This document shows positions 1 through 5,049 of a stretch of DNA of 5,642 bases, piece after piece. Numbering within the stretch: position 1 is the stretch's first letter; each line of letters opens with the position of its first letter. Below the pieces are notes generated by a model. That model ran no database searches and was not told the DNA's origin. It worked only from the letters and a program-made list of their open reading frames with translations. Both the position numbers and the translations under genes were made by a program. Source of the DNA: Candidatus Bathyarchaeota archaeon (GTDB lineage: Archaea; Thermoproteota; Bathyarchaeia; TCS64). Where the stretch lies: positions 1 to 5,642 of the forward strand of contig JAUYEB010000068.1 of NCBI GenBank assembly GCA_030691555.1. Direction: 5' to 3'.

Positions 1-776
1 GTGATCTTCCAGTTCACCCTGGTCTTCCTCGACCTGTATCGGACGAGGAAGACGCCCACTATGACCGCCACGAAGCCCAGCGAGATCAGGATGTCGAGGG
101 GGCTGGGGAGATAGAGGTAGAGGGCTATCGGTATGATGCCGGCGAGGAACGTGGTCACCCCGCTCACCAGGGCGGCCTTCATGTTCGACCTGTTGAGGTC
201 CTTCCTGAACATCTTGAAGAGACGCGAGACGAGGCGGAGGCTCTTCTCCCGCTCCTCCTTGTCGGGTATGTCGTCGAGGCTGAAGTTTATGAGCCTCTGG
301 AGGCGGATCATGTCGCGGAGGTCCTCCGTCTTCCCGCCGAGGAAGAAGCTGCTGAAGTTAGTCAGGGCGACGCTCGCCAGCGTCAGAAGCGTCGCGAATA
401 TCGTGTACGCCGTGTCCAGGTTCGTCAGGTAGCTGCTCAGTATGACGACGAGGCCGGTGATGCTCCCGTCCGTGAGCCCCGTCACGATCTCTAGGATCGG
501 CTCCGCGCCGACGAAGAGGTTCTCCCACTCCCCGCTCAGGAGCACGCCGCTGCTCGTCAGCTCGACCATCCCCCCCTCGTCGACGGTGACGAGGCCCTCC
601 GCCACCATCTCCGTCAGCGCCTCCTCGAACTCCGAGGCGTCGACGCACATGTCGTGCCCGCAGATGCGGTCGAGCCACGCCCTTAGCTGCCTCTTAGACG
701 CCCTCCTCTTACCCTGAAGCTCAAGAAGCGTCACAATCTTAACTACATCGGGAAGTTCCTGGATCTCAAACGACAA
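1..776 (-). CDS. VIT1/CCC1-like membrane protein with N-terminal winged-helix-like domain (partial, 3' end outside window)
   Basis: The visible part is 258 residues and runs off the left edge without a stop. I chose the TTG at 774-776 because an in-frame TGA lies 15 codons upstream (819-821 region) and no ATG or GTG occurs between. Residues 1-85 look like a winged-helix fold: a helical, basic stretch (QGKRRASKRQLRAWL, 21-35), then a helix-strand pattern ending in VELTSSG (71-77). From about residue 92 the protein has the layout of the VIT1/CCC1 family, whose known members move iron or manganese into vacuoles or out of the cytosol: a first membrane segment with the DG motif (LTDGSITGLVVI, 101-112), a second (about 124-147) ending in a charged loop (GGKTEDLRDMIRLQR), a helical charged linker (150-198), a third segment (about 200-223, with AGIIPIALYLYL) and a fourth (about 228-245). 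A fifth would lie outside the window. The linker is shorter than the metal-binding domain of classic VIT1, and Asn replaces the expected Met region in segment two, so metal transport is not assured. Family call is moderate; the fusion is what I see directly. Confidence 0.6.
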   Translation of the reverse strand, partial: MSFEIQELPDVVKIVTLLELQGKRRASKRQLRAWLDRICGHDMCVDASEFEEALTEMVAEGLVTVDEGGMVELTSSGVLLSGEWENLFVGAEPILEIVTGLTDGSITGLVVILSSYLTNLDTAYTIFATLLTLASVALTNFSSFFLGGKTEDLRDMIRLQRLINFSLDDIPDKEEREKSLRLVSRLFKMFRKDLNRSNMKAALVSGVTTFLAGIIPIALYLYLPSPLDILISLGFVAVIVGVFLVRYRSRKTRVNWKI

Positions 777-802
777 ATCTATACACTTGCTAACCCCACG
801 GT

Positions 803-865
803 CGGAGGCGCTGCAACCTATTAATCACCCGTGGATAAAAAAACGCTTCCCTCCGGAGGCGCTGC
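803..865. repeat. Two direct copies of a 12-bp repeat in the divergent intergenic region
   Basis: CGGAGGCGCTGC occurs at 803-814 and again at 854-865, in the same orientation and exactly 51 bp apart, close to five turns of B-DNA. The second copy overlaps a perfect 10-bp palindrome, CCTCCGGAGG, at 850-859. A-runs lie at 837-843 (seven A) and 868-875 (eight A). The spacing and location between two divergent genes, one of which encodes a winged-helix protein, are what one would expect of paired operator sites, but chance similarity in GC-rich DNA cannot be excluded. Confidence 0.5.
819..825 (-). promoter_or_regulatory. Possible box A for the VIT-like gene
   Basis: On the minus strand the sequence ATTAATA lies about 45 bases before the TTG start at 776. 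If used as a TATA box it would place transcription start near 795-798 and give a leader of about 20 bases. It is the only AT-rich hexamer close enough, but the match to an archaeal box A is weak. Confidence 0.3.
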
Positions 866-925
866 CGAAAAAAAATTCGTTATCTATAGCCACGCAAGTT
901 GGCGACGGTACCTGCACCGCAAGCC

Positions 926-932
926 TTTAAAA
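926..932 (+). promoter_or_regulatory. Box A (TATA) promoter element of the winged-helix gene
   Basis: TTTAAAA is centred 29 bases before the GTG at 958, preceded by GCAAGCC as a possible BRE. This spacing predicts a transcript that starts at or within a few bases of the start codon, that is, a leaderless mRNA, which fits the absence of a Shine-Dalgarno sequence. Confidence 0.6.
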
Positions 933-957
933 CCGACGCCCACCCGCTAGTGTTCGA

Positions 958-1326
958 GTGGTGAACAATGTCCCACCAATTCAATCACTAGAAGCCGAAG
1001 AGGGAGACCTCAGGCGGCTTCTACTAAGAGCCCTGAACGAGAACCAGGTCCTGATTCTGAGCAACATCAGCGGAAGGGGGGAGAGGGTGTCGCGCATCCT
1101 GCAGAGGATAAGCGACTCCCGTGGTGTCCCCCTCTCCACCCTGAAGCTCAACGCCAAGATACTCCGGGAGCTCAGGCTCATCCGCTACGGCACCCTTTCG
1201 GAGCCGGACGAGGCCGAGCTGACGCCCCTAGGGAGGAATGTCCTCAGGGTCGTGGAGGACCCCACCAACAGATGCGCCCCCACCTGCCCGTCCCGACGCG
1301 GCCGCCCCCCGGGGCAGGTGTTTTAA
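958..1326 (+). CDS. Small winged-helix protein, putative DNA-binding regulator
   Basis: The product is 122 residues. Residues about 28-98 have the pattern of a winged helix-turn-helix: a helix (VLILSNISGRGERVSRILQR, 31-50), a likely recognition helix (STLKLNAKILRELRLI, 60-75) and a wing ending in the frequent archaeal phrase ELTPLGRNVL (87-96). No ligand domain, cysteine metal site or membrane segment is present, so if it regulates it probably acts by DNA binding alone. GTG codons at 958 and 961 are adjacent; either could be the start, and the box A at 926-932 fits a leaderless start at 958. The last 20 or so residues (rich in Pro, Arg, Cys) are encoded by the arm of a terminator-like hairpin and look unstructured. 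It is divergent from the VIT-like gene and lies 29 bases before the amidinotransferase gene. Target genes are unknown; self-regulation through the 803-865 repeats is a guess. Confidence 0.75.
   Translation: MVNNVPPIQSLEAEEGDLRRLLLRALNENQVLILSNISGRGERVSRILQRISDSRGVPLSTLKLNAKILRELRLIRYGTLSEPDEAELTPLGRNVLRVVEDPTNRCAPTCPSRRGRPPGQVF
1281..1324 (+). terminator. Terminator-like hairpin overlapping the 3' end of the winged-helix gene
   Basis: CACCTGCCC at 1281-1289 pairs perfectly with GGGCAGGTG at 1312-1320, with a GC-rich 22-base loop, followed at once by TTTT (1321-1324). The hairpin lies wholly inside the coding frame, and the TAA stop at 1324-1326 shares its first T with the T-run. Archaeal termination relies mainly on the U-tract, and four U is short, so efficiency may be modest. 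Confidence 0.5.
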
Positions 1327-1327
1327 A
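1321..1327 (+). promoter_or_regulatory. Box A of the amidinotransferase gene, overlapping stop codon and T-run
   Basis: TTTTAAA is centred about 32 bases before the ATG at 1356, which predicts a transcription start near 1348-1352 and a leader of only a few bases. The same seven bases hold the T-run of the preceding hairpin and the TAA stop of the preceding gene. Confidence 0.55.
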
Positions 1328-1355
1328 CCCTCTCCAGCACATCTAAGCGACTGAA

Positions 1356-2432
1356 ATGCCCGAACCCAAGAAGATGAACGCCGAGGAGGAGCTCAAGGAC
1401 ATATACACGAGGCTCCACCCGCAGGTCCTCTCAGAGTTCGAGGAGATGATGCCAAAGTACTGGGGCAGCAAGTGGAAGGCCAACTCCAGCATCGGGAAGC
1501 TACGCACCGTACTCGTCCACCGCCCCGGGAAGGAGTTCCTCAACGTTGGCAAGAAGACGCCGTGGCCGCCGCACGAGGCGAGCCTCGCCGCCTGGCGCAT
1601 GACCTACAAGCCAGACCTCAACGAGCTCGTTGAGCACCATGAGAACCTCGTCAAGGCGTACAAGGACAACGGCGTCAATGTCATCGTCAGGGACCCCGAC
1701 CCGTACGACCCGCCGTATCAGGTGAAGGCCATCTATACGGACGACGTCTGCCACGCCGCGGTCTACGGTCAGGTCATCCTGCGCATGTACGACTGGATCA
1801 GGATGGGTGAGGAGAAGCCCACCTACCAGACGCTGGCGAAGATCGGGTGCCCCGTCGTTGGCATGATCACGGGTAACGGCATGGTCGAGGGCGGACCCTG
1901 CGGCTGGCTCGACGAGAAGCACCTCCTAATCGAGGTCCACTACCCACGCGGCAACACGGGCGACCCCGCCATCCACCGCGCCAACGAGAGCGGCCACGAG
2001 CAGTACGCCCGGATCGTGAAGCAGCAGGACCCCGAGGTCGACATACGCCTCGGCCCCGGCTACGGCACACGCAAGGGCACCATCCACTACAGCATGATCG
2101 ACCGCCACACGAGCGTCGCCGACCCAAGCTTCTACGACCAGTACCTCGTCGAGTGGATGAAGAGGGAGATGAACTGGAACTTCATAACGCCCCCCGACGA
2201 CCTCGTCAGCATCGACACGAGGGGCTTCAAGAAGGGCCCCGACACCGGCGTCGTCCTCGGCCCCATGAAGATCATGGTCCCCGCGGCGAACCCCAAGAAC
2301 ATCAAATGGCTCGAATCCATCGGCGTCGACGTCACCCAGGTCGAGTGCAGCAGCCTCACCCGCCCCAGGAACAGCGGCAGCATCCACTGCACCAGCGGGA
2401 GCCTCCAGAGGGACCCCGAGCCAAAGGACTAG
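1356..2432 (+). CDS. Amidinotransferase / arginine deiminase superfamily enzyme
   Basis: The 358-residue protein belongs to the guanidino-group modifying superfamily (arginine deiminase, DDAH, glycine amidinotransferase), whose members attack a guanidine carbon with a catalytic cysteine. The landmarks appear in the usual order: the opening strand with LVHRPGKE (53-60), the substrate-binding acidic segment IYTDDVCHA (126-134), the EGG motif (178-180), the His strand GTIHYS (His244), and the C-terminal GSIHCTSGSL with Cys345 as the likely nucleophile. Glu178, His244 and Cys345 would form the catalytic set. The fourth residue of the usual EGGD is Pro181. The N-terminal 40 residues are an extra helical stretch. 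No signal peptide is visible, so it is probably cytosolic. Whether it hydrolyses (deiminase or dimethylargininase type) or transfers an amidino group cannot be told from sequence. The ATG at 1356 fits the box A; Met7 is an alternative. It is probably transcribed from its own promoter. Confidence 0.85.
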   Translation: MPEPKKMNAEEELKDIYTRLHPQVLSEFEEMMPKYWGSKWKANSSIGKLRTVLVHRPGKEFLNVGKKTPWPPHEASLAAWRMTYKPDLNELVEHHENLVKAYKDNGVNVIVRDPDPYDPPYQVKAIYTDDVCHAAVYGQVILRMYDWIRMGEEKPTYQTLAKIGCPVVGMITGNGMVEGGPCGWLDEKHLLIEVHYPRGNTGDPAIHRANESGHEQYARIVKQQDPEVDIRLGPGYGTRKGTIHYSMIDRHTSVADPSFYDQYLVEWMKREMNWNFITPPDDLVSIDTRGFKKGPDTGVVLGPMKIMVPAANPKNIKWLESIGVDVTQVECSSLTRPRNSGSIHCTSGSLQRDPEPKD

Positions 2433-2451
2433 CCCAACTCTTTTCTGGGCT
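2431..2451. terminator. Hairpin between convergent genes, possible bidirectional terminator
   Basis: AGCCCA (2431-2436) pairs with TGGGCT (2446-2451) around a nine-base loop containing CTTTTC. It overlaps the TAG stop of the amidinotransferase gene (2430-2432) and lies 37 bases beyond the thyX stop on the other strand. The stem is short and no strong T-run follows on either strand, so the call is tentative. Confidence 0.3.
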
Positions 2452-2487
2452 TGCCTACAACACGTACACATTGAAGAGGGCACCGGG

Positions 2488-3093
2488 CTAGCTCGACCCG
2501 TACCGCTCTCTCATCTCATCCATCTTACCACAACTGAACCTGCCCTCGGGGCACCTGCCCAGCTGGACGCAGTAGGGGCCGGCGTTGTTGAAGAGCTCCG
2601 GCTCGACCCCCCGCACCTGCTTCAGCATCTCCTCCGCCATGGCGCGTACCTCCCACTGCGCCCTCTCGCACAGCCGCAGACCGAAGAAGTGCGTGAGGCT
2701 CCCCCCGTCCATCGTCATGAGCAGGCTCGTCTCCGTCGCGTTCGGGAGTACGAAGCGTGCGTCCTCCCTCGGGACCCCCTCGGCGACGAGTTTGGCGTAG
2801 GCGTCGCTCGCCTCGCCTATGAAGGAGTCGAAGCCCTCCTTCGCCTTCTCCACCACCGTGGGCGGGGTCACGACGTGTCCCTGCAGCCTCTTCACCTGAA
2901 TATACCGCTGGCTCTGCTGGCTGAAGCTGGCGACCCTGTGCCTCACGAGCTGGTGGCTGCAGGCCCTGCTTATCCCCTCGATAGCGAACGTGAAGGATAG
3001 GTGGGCTAGGAAATCCTTTACGGGAACCTCGGAGACAGGTAGAGCCGAGATTAGCTCGGCGCTGTGTGTGTGGGCTAGCAGTTCGACCTTCAT
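2488..3093 (-). CDS. thyX: Flavin-dependent thymidylate synthase ThyX, N-terminally shortened
   Basis: ThyX makes dTMP from dUMP using FAD, NAD(P)H and methylenetetrahydrofolate. The 201-residue protein shows the family signature RHRxxSxxxxSxR (Arg51-Arg63), preceded by SFTFAIEGISRACSHQLV (33-50), and the late segment HFFGLRLCERAQWEVR (135-150), with Arg140 as the likely dUMP-contacting arginine. It ends in the cysteine-containing tail GPYCVQLGRCPEG common in many ThyX proteins. I chose the ATG at 3091-3093: it gives the usual opening MKVELLA and overlaps the previous stop as ATGA. The frame stays open to 3222, but that extension does not resemble ThyX. Two oddities: about 30 residues are missing between LLAHT and the first core helix, so GHxSxxEH reads PVKDFLAH (24-31) without the first His; and NARSL reads DGGSL (129-133). 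ThyX is normally 210-260 residues and homotetrameric. The neighbouring ThyX-like gene appears to keep what is lost here. Family identity is very secure; stand-alone activity is not. Confidence 0.93.
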   Translation of the reverse strand: MKVELLAHTHSAELISALPVSEVPVKDFLAHLSFTFAIEGISRACSHQLVRHRVASFSQQSQRYIQVKRLQGHVVTPPTVVEKAKEGFDSFIGEASDAYAKLVAEGVPREDARFVLPNATETSLLMTMDGGSLTHFFGLRLCERAQWEVRAMAEEMLKQVRGVEPELFNNAGPYCVQLGRCPEGRFSCGKMDEMRERYGSS

Positions 3094-3500
3094 CGACCCC
3101 GTCTCCCGAAGGCGTAGACTGAGGGCAGCTTCTCCCTTATCGACTCTAGCAACAAGTCCCCGAACTCGTCCCCCAGAGTAGCGTACTCGATGACGGTGCG
3201 CAGGTTCGCGCTCACCAGCCACTGATTCGAGCCGAACCTAGTGAATGTGAAGAACCGGTTCACGAGCAGGACCTTAAGCACCTCCCCCTCCCCTGCCTCG
3301 AGCAGCCAGTTCAGCCTGTTGTGCTCCAGTATGCTCCCGTGCTGGACCTCGAGGCGCCCCACTATCTCCGCGACCTTCGTAGGGTTGAAGATGAGCCTGC
3401 TATAGAGGCTTGAGGGCGCGGCGCCACTCATCGTGGTGAGCATCGCCGTCGCGATGAGGGTCTCCACGGCGGGGGTCGAGGCGAGGAGCCTGAGATTCAA
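3090..3500 (-). CDS. Short divergent ThyX-family protein, possible partner subunit of ThyX
   Basis: The 136-residue protein starts at TTG (3498-3500), the first start codon in this frame, four bases after the stop of the preceding gene, and its TGA overlaps the ATG of thyX. It can be laid along ThyX by eye: opening LRLLASTPAVETLIATAM (3-20), then QHGSILEH (53-60) in place of GHxSxxEH with His54, Glu59 and His60 kept, then, without a gap, a segment in place of the RHR signature reading VNRFFT (80-85), where only the second Arg survives as Arg82. A central block of the family is missing, after which WLVSANLRTVIEYATL (94-109) matches the NARSL helix with Asn99 and Arg101 kept. The end, LLLESIREKLPSVYAF, resembles the last ThyX helix. 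It lacks the late Arg and QWE segment, so it should not be active alone. Because homology seems to span both ends of ThyX, it is better read as a diverged paralogue than as a frameshifted half. The ThyX assignment is by eye and moderate. Confidence 0.65.
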   Translation of the reverse strand: MNLRLLASTPAVETLIATAMLTTMSGAAPSSLYSRLIFNPTKVAEIVGRLEVQHGSILEHNRLNWLLEAGEGEVLKVLLVNRFFTFTRFGSNQWLVSANLRTVIEYATLGDEFGDLLLESIREKLPSVYAFGRRGR

Positions 3501-3504
3501 GGCG

Positions 3505-3777
3505 CTACACCGGCGGCATGCTGCTCTTCTTCGGCTTCGCCTTCACCGATTCGGGGATGTCGAGCGCCCTGACGACGTTCATCGAGTTGATCAGGTAGAC
3601 GGGCGTGCCGTCGGGCTCGAACTGATTGAGCCTCTTCACGCCGCGCACGATCAGCTTCACCTTGAGCTTCGTCCCGTCGCTGAGCTGGTAAGTGTTCCAG
3701 TGCTCCTCAAGCTCCTTGAAGTCGAGGTCAACGCTGTCCGCGAGCGCATCGGTTGGTATGCCCATGGCCATACTCAC
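3505..3777 (-). CDS. Conserved small archaeal protein of unknown function
   Basis: The frame gives 90 residues from GTG at 3775-3777; ATG codons at 3769-3771 and 3763-3765 are alternatives, and GGTGAG just upstream of the last one would suit it as a ribosome binding site, giving 86 residues. The core reads as alternating strands: HWNTYQLSDGTKLKVKLIV (26-44), then FEPDGTPVYLINSMNVVRA (53-71). This strand-rich pattern, with DGT and NVVRA phrases, resembles short conserved archaeal hypothetical proteins I recall but cannot name. The last 15 residues are basic and proline-containing and probably disordered. There are no cysteines, membrane segments or catalytic motifs. It lies 19 bases after thiI and four bases before the ThyX-like gene, so it is very likely cotranscribed with both. 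A small beta-barrel with a binding or scaffolding role is only a guess. Confidence 0.75.
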   Translation of the reverse strand: MSMAMGIPTDALADSVDLDFKELEEHWNTYQLSDGTKLKVKLIVRGVKRLNQFEPDGTPVYLINSMNVVRALDIPESVKAKPKKSSMPPV

Positions 3778-3796
3778 CGAGACTAACGAGCGTCGG

Positions 3797-4960
3797 CTAT
3801 TTCTCCTTTGGGCCCGCCTTTATCCCTTTAACGACCTCCGAGCAGAGGTCCGCGATGCCGAGGCTCGCCTCTAGCGCCTCGATCTTCTCCACCTTGCTCG
3901 TGGTGGCCGGCGTCGAAGGCACGGCCTTGCAGCCCTCTACCCTGTGTGCGGTGACTGAGTAGGTGCCTATCTTCCTGGCCTTGTCCTCGATCTCTACCTT
4001 GTCCAGACCTATCAACGGTCGCAGCACCGGGATGCTCACGGCGGAGTCGAGGACGTAGAGGTTGTCGAGGGTCTGGCTCGCGACCTGGCCGAGGCTCTCC
4101 CCGGTCACTATAGACTTGGCGTTCTTTTCTTTGCAGAACTCTTCCGCGATCCTGTACATCGCGCGCTTGCAGAGGATGCAGGTGAACCGCGGCTCCGGCG
4201 ACTCAAGGATCCTCTCCATCACCACGCCCATGGGGGCGGAGTACAGGGCGAACCCCTCGGCTGGCACATACTTCGCCAGGCTCATGAACGCGTCCCGGGC
4301 CCTCGTCAGGTAGCTCTCGCCGACGTAGGGCGTCTGATCCATGAAGAGGGGGTAGACCTCTACGCCGCGCTTCATTATCAGCCAGGTCGCCACGGGGCTG
4401 TCTATCCCGCCGCTGAAGAGGGCGACGGCCCTCCCCTGGGAGCCGTACGGTAGCCCGCCGACGCCCTCGACCACGTCGGTGTAGACGAACGCCTCCCTGT
4501 CCCTCACCTCGACGCCGATGGTTGCATCGGGTCGTGTCAGGTTCACCTTGATCCCCCTCTCAGTGAAGGCCTCGTTTATGGCGGCACCCGCCTTCACCGC
4601 GACGTCCCTGCTCCCGTAGGGGTGTTCCCCGACGACCTTGGGGCGCACGGCGAACGTGGAGCCCATTCTTAGCACGCCCCCCGCCACCCTCACGGCGAGC
4701 TCCTCGATCTCCTCCATGCTCGACCCCGTGGCCTCGGCGGGTATCGCGTGGACAACGCCGAAGACGCCCGCAACCACCCCGGCCGCCTCCGCCGGCACCC
4801 CGTCCACGATTATCCTGCCGAACCTCCTCCTCGCCCTCGCCTCCGAGTAGCCGCTCCGGATGAGGGCATAGGTGATCTGAGCCGCCAGCCTCCTCTCGAG
4901 GGAGCTGCGAACGTAGCTGCTCTTCAGGGCGATCTCGTTGTAGGCTGCGAGAACGGGCAT
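3797..4960 (-). CDS. thiI: tRNA 4-thiouridine synthase ThiI, archaeal iron-sulfur type
   Basis: ThiI adenylates uridine 8 of tRNA and replaces its oxygen with sulfur; in some organisms it also serves thiamine thiazole synthesis. The 387-residue protein opens with an N-terminal ferredoxin-like domain (YNEIALKSS, 7-15), continues with a THUMP domain (about 60-165, including VNLTRPDATIGVEV at 139-152) that binds the tRNA acceptor end, and has a PP-loop ATP pyrophosphatase domain with SGGIDSP at 183-189 and TGESLGQVASQT at 286-297. It stops after the catalytic domain and lacks the C-terminal rhodanese domain of E. coli ThiI. Cys261 and Cys264 (CILC) and Cys344 (EGC) match in spacing the three cysteines reported to hold an iron-sulfur cluster in methanogen ThiI, so sulfur is probably handled by a cluster rather than a rhodanese persulfide. 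The ATG at 4960 gives the normal family N-terminus. It is the first gene of the four-gene operon. Confidence 0.95.
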   Translation of the reverse strand: MPVLAAYNEIALKSSYVRSSLERRLAAQITYALIRSGYSEARARRRFGRIIVDGVPAEAAGVVAGVFGVVHAIPAEATGSSMEEIEELAVRVAGGVLRMGSTFAVRPKVVGEHPYGSRDVAVKAGAAINEAFTERGIKVNLTRPDATIGVEVRDREAFVYTDVVEGVGGLPYGSQGRAVALFSGGIDSPVATWLIMKRGVEVYPLFMDQTPYVGESYLTRARDAFMSLAKYVPAEGFALYSAPMGVVMERILESPEPRFTCILCKRAMYRIAEEFCKEKNAKSIVTGESLGQVASQTLDNLYVLDSAVSIPVLRPLIGLDKVEIEDKARKIGTYSVTAHRVEGCKAVPSTPATTSKVEKIEALEASLGIADLCSEVVKGIKAGPKEK

Positions 4961-4985
4961 ACTATGAGCGTCTTCTCGGTGGAGC

Positions 4986-4994
4986 CTCTTAAGG
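4986..4994 (-). promoter_or_regulatory. Box A for the thiI operon
   Basis: On the minus strand CCTTAAGAG is centred about 30 bases before the thiI ATG at 4960, predicting a leader of at most about five bases. The CTTAAG core (4988-4993) is palindromic, so it could in principle also serve the plus strand towards hsp20. Confidence 0.5.
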
Positions 4995-5007
4995 TGCTCG
5001 GGATACC

Positions 5008-5014
5008 CTTAAAA
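5008..5014 (+). promoter_or_regulatory. Box A for the small heat-shock gene
   Basis: CTTAAAA, preceded by GGATACC, is centred 39 bases before the ATG at 5050, predicting transcription start near 5036-5038 and a leader of about 12-14 bases. I see no clear heat-shock operator palindrome around it. Confidence 0.5.
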
Positions 5015-5049
5015 CGTGCATCCCCGCTCACTCTACTCGGTGCACTCTA

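Noticed and set aside
133..717. Plus-strand open frames at 133-432 and 442-717
   Set aside because: They are Arg/Ser-rich antisense readings of the VIT-like gene, whose own frame shows membrane helices and family motifs.
837..890. Small RNA on the minus strand from the TATCTATA element (881-888) to the T-runs
   Set aside because: The distance from a TATA box there to the T-runs would leave a transcript of only about 20 bases, and no stable structure is visible.
1500..2483. Long open frames on the minus strand opposite the amidinotransferase gene (1500-1922, 1926-2483)
   Set aside because: They are low-complexity, Val/Asp/Arg-rich translations typical of antisense frames in GC-rich DNA and lie across a clearly coding gene.
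2484..2500. CGGG...CCCG inverted repeat over the thyX stop
   Set aside because: Only four base pairs and no T-run; expected by chance at this GC content.
3094..3222. 43-residue upstream extension of thyX from a GTG/ATG at 3222
   Set aside because: It does not resemble ThyX, overlaps the preceding gene by 130 bases, and the ATG at 3093 gives a normal N-terminus with an ATGA overlap.
3090..3500. The ThyX-like gene as the 5' half of a frameshifted single thyX
   Set aside because: Both genes have their own LLA-T opening and C-terminal helix features, so the homology runs in parallel and is not consecutive; a frameshift would not produce that.
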